From: Haplosporangium gracile
Taxonomy: Eukaryota > Mortierellomycota > Mortierellomycetes > Mortierellales > Mortierellaceae
Reading direction: 5' to 3'
DNA: 36,823 nt
Assembly (NCBI GenBank): GCA_015499985.1
Contig: JAAAUF010000324.1
Span: 1 to 36,823, forward strand
The first letter of the stretch is position 1. Every line of letters begins with the position of its first letter. The notes under the pieces are model-generated. The model worked only from the letters and a program-made list of their open reading frames with translations. It ran no database searches and was not told the DNA's origin. This document shows positions 1 through 10,800 of the stretch, in pieces. Made by a program: the position numbers and the translations under genes.

Positions 1-303
1 TCTATAGATAGAAACTATAGTTTACATTATCCCCCCTTTACGGATTAAGGGATAGTTGAAACTTGTTTAGTGGCGTTAATAATACAATAATAAACAGAAA
101 CAAGAAAATTTAATTTGTATCCCTCGGAAAGGTACCAGCAATTGAGGCTAGTATAAAGGAGAATAACAATTTTTTTTTAGAGATTGATGATGTTGTTTAT
201 TTGTTTTTGTTCGTACATTTACAGGGCAATCGAAGCTTGACAAAGGATCTCGACCGCAGAAAGGAACAGTGATGCCAAAGAATGAAAGAAAAGAAAAAGA
301 GAT
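1..303. other. Gene-free left edge, downstream of the aminopeptidase gene
   Basis: No coding region is seen here. The stretch is AT-rich and lies just past the stop codon of the minus-strand aminopeptidase gene, so it probably holds that gene's 3' untranslated region and terminator. It carries homopolymer runs (a T9 run near 170-178) but no recognisable RNA gene or repeat family. Confidence 0.5.
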
Positions 304-2714
304 TTACAGCAAGAAGGTGGCGGCAAAGGCAGGGACGGGGTTGCCGGTGACCTCGGGCAAGCTGAAGCCAGTGCCAGACATCTCCTCGGCAGAGCCAGCA
401 ATGTCGACGTGGGTGTAGGCGATCTGCTCCTTCTTCTCCTTGTCCAAACCAAAGCTATCCAATCCAGAGGCGACAGACATGAAAGCCATGGGGTATTGAT
501 GACCACGGGCAGTGGCGCTCGAGGCCTGGTCGTTGGCCTGGACAACATCCTCCGAGGCAGCTCCAGGAGCAACGTAGGCGTAATCCTCGCGGCGCAAAGT
601 CGAGACCTCGAAGGGATCACCTAAAATGTGTCCACCAGCCTGGATACGAGGGCTAACGTTGGCCTTGCGGGCAGGGCCGTTATCGAGGCAAATACCGTAA
701 GGACCGTAAGCACGGATAGCGTGACCTACAAGATAGAGAGGAGACGATTGCACGCGTGATTAGATATGAATTGTTCTTTTGATATGGAGCGTCCTTTGGT
801 ATGAAATGTCCTTGGATCTGAAGCGGGCTTTTGATGTAAAGTATCCTTGAAGACGAAGCGTTTTTCAATATGAAGTGCTCTTCCATATGCAGTATGTTCT
901 TCCATGTGAAGCGTTCCTTGGTATGAAAAAGTCCATTGACATGAAGAGCTCTTCAATATGTAAAATCCTGTAAGCTGTATCCTTGAAAAGCATCCAGAAG
1001 CAGGAAGAAAGAACACATACCGGTCAAAGTGGCAACGGTGAAGAGATGGGCAGGGACGTTGTTGCCAGCCTTGCGCTCAGCCAAAACAAGTTCCTTGCAC
1101 TGGCAGAGGGGATCGGTCATGACCATACGGCCCTCGGCATCAGTGTTTCCGACGAGAACCCGCTTTCCGCTGCGAGAGTAGATAATTTCGTCACTAACAT
1201 AGGCGTTGGAGCCGACAGAGTTGCGGACCAATCCGAGGAAAATAGTGACATTGACGTGCTTGGGCTTGAGCTCGGCAACAGTGGCCATGAATCCAGCAAC
1301 GGAAGCAGCACCACACTTGTCGCGGGACATGCCTCTCATAATACCACCAGCCTTGATATCAGCTCCGCCGGTGTCGTAAGTAACACCCTTTCCGACAAAG
1401 TAGAGGCTAGAACAATTGTTGTTGTTGGGGTAAAGTTGTTAGCTGGTTGGTGGATCGATATTCACATCAAGAGAGAGAGAGAGGAACGGGGATCGAATGG
1501 CAAAGAGTGAATCGTTGCCTAAAAAAGATAGTGGAAAGTATGTTTGTACGTACTGTTCTTTGACCTTGGAAGGTTCGTCCGACCTGTACTCTAGCTTGAC
1601 AACGCGAGGGAAGTGTCTGGGGACTGTGTGGCGTATTCAAATGATTTTGTTTGTTTACAATGGTGTTAAACAGATGAGGTTAGTTTTTCTTCCTTTGGTT
1701 GGGAAACAAAAAAAAAGAAAGAAAAAGAAGCACAAACATGCATAATGCAAGAATGATAACAAGCACATACCGGACAAGGAGCAGCGGGCAACGGCATGAA
1801 GCAAGGGGTACTCCTTCTCGATGACATTGATGTCCTCGATTACAGAGGTCTTGATGAACGATCGGGACTTGAAGTACTCCTGCACATACTCGGCGAACTT
1901 GATAGGGGTCATACGCTCGCAGTTGGGGCTTCCGAGATCTATAGGGGGAGTGATTTATTCCAAGGCGATGATAGCAATAACAATAACAACAACAATAGCA
2001 ACAGAGTTAGATCTATTGTTCATCGTTGTCTAATGGTTTCCCAGGGTGTACAAGCAATCGCTCCTCACAATGATAAGCAGTGATCGATTAAAAAAAGAAA
2101 GAGTCGATGCGCAGTTGACGTTAATTGTTACTACAACGTTCGTCCGACTTACCCTTGGCGACACGACGACCAACCTCGACAGCGTTGACAAAGGCAAGGC
2201 GGTCAGCAGAGAACTCGACACCAGCAGCGTGGAAACCAATCTTCTGAACAGTGTAGGCCTTGCCGACCTTCTCGTAGTGCTCACGGACATCAATGGGGTC
2301 GAAGCAAGCAGCGAGGGCACCGAGGAGCGAGACCTCCACAAAGTGGGAGTAATCCTCGTTGTCAGCAGCGATGTTGGCGGGAAAGTAGAAGAGGGGAGCA
2401 ACGGCGCCAGCGGCAATAGCGCGCTTCATGGCAGCCTTGGTGATCTCTTGGAACTTTCGGACATCATCCGAGTCGCCGGTCAAGGAGCCGGTGGGGGCAA
2501 GGATAAGACGACCGCCAGCGACTTTCTGATCGGCGACGAGAGCCAACGAGGAGCCAAAGGACTTGTCGATGGCGGTATAGGCCGTGATAGAGCTGAAGGC
2601 TGAGACGAGCTCCTCCGAGACGGAGGGGTAGACGGCGATGACGGCATCGAATTGAGCGCTGGAAACGAGGTCACCTGCAGCGGCAGAGACGATGGAGGGG
2701 AGGGCGAGGGTCAT
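304..2714 (-). CDS. M17-family leucyl aminopeptidase, 5 exons, 535 aa
   Basis: Exons run complement(304-725, 1021-1406, 1554-1623, 1771-1938, 2153-2714); all junctions are GT-AG and the phases close to 535 residues. The C-terminal half has the M17 dinuclear-metal catalytic core: VGKGVTYDTGG (K273, D278), K285, D296 in SRDKCGAAS, and NTDAEGR at 354-360 (D356, E358, R360). All expected metal ligands and catalytic residues are therefore present. Family knowledge: M17 enzymes are cytosolic hexamers that remove N-terminal residues from peptides. The N-terminal half looks closest to the animal W07G4.4/NPEPL1-type branch rather than classical bovine LAP (inference). The start is the ATG at 2714; a reading frame continues upstream only through a non-ATG codon. 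Intron 4 (726-1020) is filled by a degenerate minisatellite. The gene is divergent from the GYF-protein gene across 678 bases. Confidence 0.9.
764..974. repeat. Degenerate 17-18 bp minisatellite inside an aminopeptidase intron
   Basis: About twelve head-to-tail imperfect units of 16-19 bases follow a loose consensus TATGAAGCGTTCCTTGG on the plus strand. They fill most of the 295-base intron 4 of the aminopeptidase gene. Unit edges are marked by recurring TATGAA, CATGAA or TATGTA. The copies differ from each other at several positions, so the array is old or drifting. Nothing comparable is seen in the other introns of this window. Confidence 0.75.
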
Positions 2715-3392
2715 TGGAGGTGGAATGAGGAAGGAAGGGTGAAGGAATGGAGAAGAAAAAAGAAGTAAAAAGAAGGGTAGTGACAAATCTTATTTAAAGG
2801 CGCTGTGCGAAAAAAGAAAAAAATTGCCACACGCTTCTGAAAGAATCAATTGTTTTCTTTTTATTGCTATTGTTGTTGTTGATCTCTCCACACTCGACAC
2901 GTCCGCCGCGTGGTGCGATACATATCTGTCGCCGCCAAGTTCAGTGGAGCTGCCGGAGAACAACTGAGCTTTATAATTTCTCTCTCTCTCTCTCTCCCTT
3001 CTATGAATTTGCTCCCTTTGTCCCTAGAGGGTCTTCGCGAGCTTCTTTTTCCCTGGACGCTCGACGCTGGATAGTTTGGCCGTTTTCCCACGGGTCAATC
3101 TCTTATTGCATCAGGAGTGAACTTTTAATTGCACAAATAAAATATGCGATGATCCATCCTTCTTTGATATCACACTCCCTTCTAACCCACGTGACAGATC
3201 AAGGACATCAAGTTTCCATGCGTCTGGCTTTTTTTCTCCTTCGCTTCTTCTTCCCGCAAAAAAGCATCGAACGCACAGCACGCAAAACGCACCAAGGCAG
3301 CGATCAGGTCATCAACCAATTTTCTCTCAACAACCAGCAACAACAAACCACTACCAATAACCAACACCAACCCCCTTTGTCTTTAACCAACC
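2715..3392. promoter_or_regulatory. Divergent promoter region: aminopeptidase (minus) and GYF-protein (plus) genes
   Basis: These 678 bases separate two divergent start codons and contain no gene. A TATA-like TTTAAATA (minus strand, 2791-2798) lies about 77 bases before the aminopeptidase ATG. A CT tract sits at about 2978-2998. A palindromic E-box CACGTG at 3188-3193, about 200 bases before the GYF-protein ATG, would suit a bHLH factor. The last 80 bases before the plus-strand ATG are rich in CAA and CCA, as is common in fungal 5' leaders. Promoter function is inferred from position and motifs only. Confidence 0.45.
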
Positions 3393-6300
3393 ATGACATC
3401 GAACACCATGAACTTCGGTCCTGAGTGGATGCGTCGCTTCCCCGCAAAAACCACTTCCGCCTCTGCTCACTCCTCCCAGCACGATCTCCTCCCAAGAGCC
3501 CCATCGCCCCTTCAGGACTGGGGCCAAGTCACCGCTCAGTCCGCCGGTTCCGCCATGAATCCTGGTGCGGTCGGCGGTAGTAATCCCACCGGCCCTGCAT
3601 TCAGCTACTCATCCGTCGCCGCCACCAACGCACGATCATTCAACGGCCCCTCGTCCGCCACCCTTTCTTCCGGCAGCTATGAGGCGCCTCTATCCGAGAG
3701 CATCGCCTCCGACATGTTGAACCCTTTCAAGTACTCTAAAGATCTCATGTTGTCGCTATTCAAGCCAGTCGGGTTCCCTATCGAGTTTGAGCGACACGAA
3801 TATGCGATCAGCGAGGACGCCTTGATGCCCATGTCTTCTCAACCGTTCAGTGATCAGGAAATCAAGGTTAGATTTTTTGTTGCTGTTGTTGTTTAGGCTG
3901 TTTGATTGAACTCACAGCTTTTTGTTGTTTTCCCGCTCTACCCGTTTATTGTTTCGCAACACACACGCACATATGCAAAATGGATTTCAGTATGTAGAAT
4001 TCAGAATGATGTTTCTTGAGCCATATCCAACCAACAATTCATTTTTTCTATCCCTGTAATGTATAGATCCTTTCTGGCAGTGTCAACAGCGAAGTCGCCC
4101 GTCGCGTCGTCCAACCCGGGGAAGGGGGGCAGGAACGGTCACAGGTACAGCGACGTGAGAGCCTTTCGAACAACGAGCACTCGAAGGATCGCGACCATGC
4201 CGGTCGCCACGACCGAACCGATCGATCCACGCAGTCCCGCAACTACGATCCCAAGCATCAACAAGGATCAACTGCCAGACCAAGACGTACGTGTTCAATT
4301 GATCTGCTTTTGTGCTTGAAAGAAAAAAATGTTCGTACGATCGTTTTTCTTTTTATTGAGTCTCGTGGTTTTATCGACCGAACATAAACCCATTCCTAAC
4401 TTGATGTCCCGGATTGCGCTTGCTTACGTTTCTTGTTTCCCTCCCCTTTTGTTTCTTTACTATTGTTTATGACACCTCCATCTCTCTCTCACTCTACCAG
4501 ATTTGAATACGGAGGATCGAAGCCATTCATTTAAGCGAACCGAGCAGGGTAGTCGCGACCAGGAGGACGGTCTCTGGAACTCGCCTGTCAGGAACACTTT
4601 GGGATCCTTCGACTCCAACGGCGTTTTCAGGGTGGTCCACGACCGTGATGAGAGCTTGGAACCGGTCACCGACTCCAAAGGAACGTCTCTCGAACCGGAG
4701 GAACCCAGTCAGCCTTCAACCTCTCATCAGGCACCCACCTCTTCCGAATCAAGCTCTTCCCCCTCTGATGCTGTTTTGGAATCCAGTCATCCGGGATCGC
4801 ACAGTCTGTTGAATGGCACCAGCAATAACGACGCCTACTCGTTCGCAGGCAACTCGATTTCTGGATCGCTGGATATGAAGCCCGTCCGCGAGGAATCAAG
4901 CTTTGCTCCTTTTGGTTCTTCTCACGCCCCTGGATTCAATTCTGGCCCTGCGTATGATCCTACGCCTGCGGAATTGAGCAAGTGGCTTTATCGCGATCCT
5001 ACTGGCAACGTCCAAGGACCTTTTGCTTCGGAGGAGATGCACGAGTGGTACAAGGGTGGCTTTTTCACCATGGACCTGCTCGTGAAGCGGGAGCAGGATG
5101 CCAACTTTGAGCCCCTGGGAGCCTTGATCCGCAAGATCGGATCGGATGAAAAGCCGTTCTTACTCGCCGATCTGCAGGCTGCTCCTCCTTTGGTCCGCCC
5201 TAACCTCTCGCTCGCTCAGAACAGACAGGGAAGTGGCCTTGCGCACTTCAACTCCTCTTCATGGGGAGGGATCAGTGCCCCCTCGACTCCCGGCACTCCC
5301 AGCTTTGGTGTTGACCGCATGTTCCAGCAACAACAGCAGCAGTACTCGTCTGGTGATCTATTTGGAGGCAGTGGTAACCCTCTTCAGCAGCAGCAGCCGG
5401 CGCAGGACTCGTTCTCAGGACTGGATCAGAAATGGAACTCTGGAGGATTGTTTAATCCTTCCCAGGGTCTGGACTCAAACGTAGGCGGCGCTGGTGGTTG
5501 GGCTGGAGACGCATTTTCTCGATCGTCGATGGGCAACATGGGAGGACCTCAGACTCCTCTTGGTGGTAACTTTATGAGCCAGCAGGGTCGCCTTTTGAAC
5601 CAGCAGCTGGAGCGCCAGCAGTACATGCAGCTGTTGCAGCGTCAAATTCAGATGCAGCACATTCTCCACCAGCAGCAGTTCATGGCAGCCCAGCAGCAGT
5701 TTGGAAACGACCCTCATGCCCTCTCCTCTCTATTGGCTCAACAGCAGGCCCAGCAACGTCAGCTCCAGATGCGTCTGCAACAGGTGCAGCACATGGGTTT
5801 CCATGGTGTTGGAGGAGTTACCACCCCCGGCGGATCGGCAATGCCTTGGGGAGGATTGGGACAACAGCCTAGCAGCCCTTGGTCGAGCTCGATCATTCAG
5901 CCCAGCTCTGACAATTACTTTGAGTATGGCAACGGTGATAACAAAAACAACGGTGGTCACTCGATGATGCAGCAGCAACAACAGCAGCACCAGCAGCAAC
6001 AGCGCGACCAGCCCCAGTCGTTTACTCAGCAAAACCAACAGCAGCCTCAGCAACAGCACCAGGACATCCAGGAGCTCCATGCTTCCAAGCCGGCCGAGCC
6101 TGAGAACTCTGTGCAGGCAGTAGCCCAGGACCTTGAGAAGCTCGAGCTTTCCGATGCCTCTCGTCAGCGTTTGGACGAGCAGACTCACCAGGCCCCTGCT
6201 GCCTCTGTTGCTGAGTCTGCTCAGGAAGATGTCCGTGAAGAGTCTACTCCAGTCAAGCACCACGAGCCTGCCGTTGAGGAAGTGAAGGAAGAGGAGAAGA

Positions 6301-7553
6301 TCGAGCCTATTGTTATCGAGGAGAAGAAAAAGATCAAGGGCGAGGAGCACCAGGCAGAGGAGGAGCCTCAGGAGACTTTCGAGTCTGAGACCGAGGAGGA
6401 GCACGAGACGGAGTTCGATCACGAGCAGGATGATTCCAAGAGCGTCATTACTGAGGATGCTTCAGAAGATGTGTTCTCGGAGTCCGGCTGGGGTGCAACT
6501 TCCGAGCAGCAGCAGCAGCCCCGCATCATCAAGGCTGTCCCTGCTCCTTGGGCCAAGCCCTCCAAGGCTGACGATGTTTCCGAGAAGAAGGCGCCTACTC
6601 TGCGCGAAATCCAGGAGATGGAGGCGAAGCGTGCTGAGGAAATTCGCGCTGCCGAGAGACAGGCTCAGGCTGCTGCTGCTGCCGGTGTCCTTGATTTCGG
6701 AAAGGGACTCGGCGGTACTCCCTGGCAGACTGCCTCTGCTCCTAAGAAGAAGACCTTGCGCGAGATCCAGGAGGAGGAGGAGGCGGCTCTTAAGCGTGCC
6801 CGATCTACTCAGCCTGCTGCCCAGCCCGCTGCTTCTGCCCCCGTCTCTAGCACTGGTTTGGCTGGAGTTGTTGCCACTGGAACTGGATCAGTTGGCAAGC
6901 GTTATGCTGATACCATTGGACCCAAGCCTGTGACCGTCTCGGCTAACGCTGGTCCTTGGGGCACCCCTTCGTCTGTGATTGCTGTCAAGCCTCTTTCAAT
7001 GTCTCGCACCACCTCTGCTTATGCTACTGCCACTTCGTTGAGCTCCTCGGCCGCTTCTTCCCCTGGCGTTCGTGCTGTCGATACCAACAGCTGGATCGAG
7101 GTTGACAATAAGCGTGGCAACAAGCCTTCCATTGAGACTCCCGCCCCTGCCCCTGCCCCCGCTCCGGTTGTCCGTGCACCCGCCCACAATGCTAACAGGA
7201 CCTCTGATGAGCCTCGTCCCGCCTCTGAGGAGTTCCTCCGCTGGTGCCGTCAAGCCCTGAAGGGTCTCCAGAATGTTGTGTTGGAGGATTTCATCCAGAT
7301 GTTGTTGTCTTTCCCCTTGAACCCCGACCCCATGACTGTTGAGATCATCCAGGACTCAATTTATGCCAACTCGCAGTCGTTGAACGGTCGTCAGTTTGCG
7401 GACGAATTTATCAAGAGGCGCAAGGCTGATGCTTACCCTAACGGTATGGGCCCCGCCAGTGCCCCCGCCAACTCTGGAAACAACAATGCGTCGTCGGGTG
7501 GTCATGATAGCTCGTTCAAGGTCGTCTCCAAGAAGGGCAAGAAGAAGAACTAG
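3393..7553 (+). CDS. GYF-domain protein, GIGYF/Smy2 type, 3 exons, 1248 aa
   Basis: Exons are 3393-3866, 4067-4286 and 4501-7553; phases close to 1248 residues. The GYF domain lies at about 390-445 and shows the family pattern: W393-L-Y395-R-D-P, then QGPF, then W414-Y-K-G-G-F-F. GYF domains bind proline-rich peptides (PPG-phi type). Downstream are long Gln-rich segments, a Glu-rich charged segment, and two LREIQ(E) helices preceded by PWAK- or PWQT-like motifs, as in PERQ/GIGYF proteins. A conserved C-terminal block begins near residue 1141 (SEEFLRWCRQALKGL) and ends in a Lys-rich tail. Family knowledge: GIGYF proteins and yeast Smy2/Syh1 act in translational repression and mRNA decay at stalled ribosomes. 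A cytoplasmic mRNA-control role here is inference. The ATG is in good context (ccaaccATGa). Confidence 0.88.
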
Positions 7554-7561
7554 AGGTTTTC

Positions 7562-7603
<42 letters not shown>

Positions 7604-7863
7604 CCTTTTTTTTTCTTTTCTTTTCGTTTCTTTCTGGGATGAGGACAGTTTGTCGTTCACAGAATACGGAAGCTTTGCTTGAAAGCCAAGTCTTTCATAA
7701 CTTTTATGATATCAATACATTCATTTCATGGTGCCTTTTTGGGGGGCTCGTTTGGTTTGTTTTATTTCATGTAGTAAGGATGTTTGTCGAATGTATTTTG
7801 GCTGACTTTTGCTTTTTCAGAGGAGGAAGGTATCTGAAATGGGTAGAGTAGCAAAAAGGCCAT
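7554..7863. other. Convergent 3' region between GYF-protein and trehalose genes, with a CT microsatellite
   Basis: This 310-base stretch separates two converging genes and should hold both 3' untranslated regions. It opens with a nearly perfect CT dinucleotide tract at about 7564-7600, followed by C and T runs. I see no gene. Confidence 0.6.
7564..7600. repeat. CT dinucleotide microsatellite
   Basis: About 37 bases of near-perfect CT repeat begin eleven bases after the GYF-protein stop codon, then run into C5 and T9 tracts. It lies in the presumed 3' untranslated region. Confidence 0.85.
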
Positions 7864-10800
7864 TTAATCTTGACTGGCCATGACCTGGAGTCCCTGGAGG
7901 ACACTAGACACACCGGGGACAAACCACCGCGCTTCAGAACCCTTGGACCCAACAGTACAAGTGACCACACGATGATGTTCCCTCGCATCCTCTGCATCCG
8001 CACCCACAGCCGTCGCCGCCGCCGCCGCGGCAGCTCCAGCCGCGGCATTCCCGGCCCCACCGCTGAGTTTCAACCCATTACAGTAGACAAACATATCCTC
8101 ATCCGAGCGATCGTCACCAATACAGAGGACAAAATCGATTGCGTCCGGTCCATGCTGTTGACGGAGAGACTCGACGATAGTCTTTGTGGCATGGGCCTTG
8201 GAGACGTCGCGGGGCATGACTTCGAGGCATTTGCGGCCAACAATGGTGTGAATTGGGTAGATGGATCCGATGGCCTCTTCGAGATGGTTCTTGCACTCGC
8301 GAGCTTGCCACAGGCCGTAGCTTGGGTTATCAGCCTGGCGGTAATGCTATAGTGAGAGATTATAGAAGGAAAGATAATTGCACCAGGTAATTAATATTTG
8401 AGAACAGGGGTTAGGGACAGTATGGAAAGTAGAAAATGAATAATAAATACGTACCCAAACGATTGGAACGGTCTTCTCCTCAATCTCAGATCCTGGTGTT
8501 CTCTCCTTGTAATACTCAAACATCTAAAAAGATACGACAAAAAAAAAATAGGTTGTTTGTCAGCTTCAGCAAGTCAATTAAGGTTGCGTCAAATGGATTA
8601 ACAAAAAGTAGGAAGGGACAAAAATTACCTCCATGACTTTCTTGCGCCACTGCATATCGGTGCCCTCTTGGAACTGGTCTTCCCACGTCGACTTGCCGGC
8701 GGGCTTCAAGAAACACCCGCCCTCGGCACAAAGACCAATAGATTCAATAGATCCAAAGACATCCTCAAGACTCTGACGAGTGCGGCCACTCATGATGTAG
8801 ATAATATTTCTGGGATCCGCCGCCAATTGTTTGATGATCTTTAGCATCTCCTCGTTGGTCGTCTTGCCTTTAGCCCGTACAGACGATGGTCGCTCGTAAG
8901 GTAACAACGTTCCATCGTAATCCAACAATAGTCTACGAAACGGTAAGGGCGGGGGAGGGAAGGCTGATTAGTCAATTGAACGTACGTTCGATCCTTATTG
9001 TCAACAACTAAAGCATAGAAAAATGCAGCTTACAGCCTCAGCTTGGCGGATCGGAACTCTGGAACGACGACCTGCATGTTGAGTAGAGGAATATGGATCG
9101 AGTAGCGTCGCTGAACGTCGCCGTGGACCTTGATCAGCTCAGAGACGAAATCTGTCGCCCAGAACTGAGCAGTGTTGGTGCTAACATGCTTTCGGAGTTC
9201 ATTCCACCGAACCACCTTCTCGTCGTCCTTCATCTCCAAAGCCTCGTGGATAGCCTCTGCCACTTCGGTGTAGTTCCAAGGGTTCACGCGCAAGCATGCT
9301 CCCAAACTTCCATATGTTCCCGCAAACTATTACCATTGAAATGTAAAAAAAACAACAAAATTAGTTATCATACAAGATTGGTGGCAAACATAGAGAATTT
9401 TCATATCGACGGGAATGAGACATTACCTCGCTGAGGACCAAGGGGTTCTTTGACTCCTCCTGGCAGACAACATACTCGTGCGAGGTGAGGTTCATGCCGT
9501 CACGGAGGGAGGTAATCAGACACACATCCGCCGCTGTGAGAAGTCCCAAGTACTGGCTGAACGTGATGTCCTGACGCAAAAACACGATGGGCTGATACGA
9601 CAGGTTGCTAAACCTGGAGTTGATCCGGGTCACCACATCTGACACCTGGCCTTGTACTTCATTCTGCTCCGAGGTCGATAATGCAACTTGAATTAACACA
9701 ATCTAAGGGAGAACAGAGAAAAAAGAAGAAAGAAAATGACGCATGTCAGCATTCAATGCAAACACTAGTCTTGTCCTACTTCGCATGTGATGCATGAATG
9801 AATGTATGGACGCCCTAGAGCGCTTTTTTTTGTGTGTGCGTGTGTGTTGACGCTGTGGTTGTCTGTCCTTACCTTTCCTTGCCACTCAGGGTAGAGGTCC
9901 AAGAAACGCTCAAAGGCCAGCATCTTCTGACGAACGCCCTTGATATAGTCCAGCTTCTCACGGGCAACAATCAACTTCATACCAGCATACTTCTCTTTCA
10001 ACACCTTGACCCATTGGACAACCTCAGGATCCTGACGTTTAACGTTCAATGTCTTGATGTCAATACCAATCGGAAAAATGCCGACATTGACTGCCGTGTT
10101 CTCGAGCTGAATTCCCTTGGGACTCGAGTCGACCGATAACAGACGAGAACAGGTCTGGAGGAAATGCCGGGCAAACGAATAGGTTTGGAAACCGACCAGA
10201 TCTGCTCCCAAAAGACCTTCCAGAACCTCCTTTCGAACTTTTTTTTGGGGAAGGAAGTAGAGAAGGAGGGAGATGGATGAGGAGAGGAGAGGAGATGGGG
10301 AGAAGGGCGTGAAGGGCGTGAAGGTAAAGAGAGGAAGGAAGAAAGGAAGGAGATTAGCTCAATTGACCCAAAAGAACCATGGTACCATAGATCATTGAAG
10401 AAAAATAAAGAGCAATTGAACCATGTACGCTGTAGACAGCTGACTAGTTGATTTTCTGTTATAGGAGATAGACAAGATAGACACTTACCATGCAAGCACC
10501 GGAAGATTTCAGAACTGGGGAATGGGATATGCAGGAAGAAGCCGATGGATGCGTCAGGAAGTCGCTCTCGGATCATGTTGGGGACAAGCATCAGATGGTA
10601 ATCATTGACCCAGACTAATAGATGCAAGTGTAATGAAATTGAACAGAGACAAGAGAAAAAAAGTGTGAAAAAAGTGGCATGTCGTCATGGGTCTGAGGGA
10701 AAATATGCGAGTTACGCGACCGACGTTATCTTTGTGCGGGTCCAAGACATAAAAAAATAAAAAGATTGGCCCTGTTTCGATAAGGATACATGAGAGAGGG

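Noticed and set aside
2715..2786. In-frame hydrophobic extension upstream of the aminopeptidase start, which could look like a signal peptide
   Set aside because: It would need a non-ATG (TTG) start and lies next to the TATA-like element; M17 enzymes are cytosolic, and the ATG at 2714 starts a normal N-terminus.
5730..6422. Leucine-rich minus-strand open frame opposite the GYF-protein gene
   Set aside because: Its Leu-rich runs are the complement of the CAG/CAA glutamine repeats on the real coding strand; there is no conserved domain.
10046..10627. Continuous minus-strand frame through exons 3 and 4 of the trehalose gene without splicing
   Set aside because: Reading through the 251-base intron puts the following conserved GT20 segment ([20 protein letters not shown]) in the wrong frame; the spliced model restores it.
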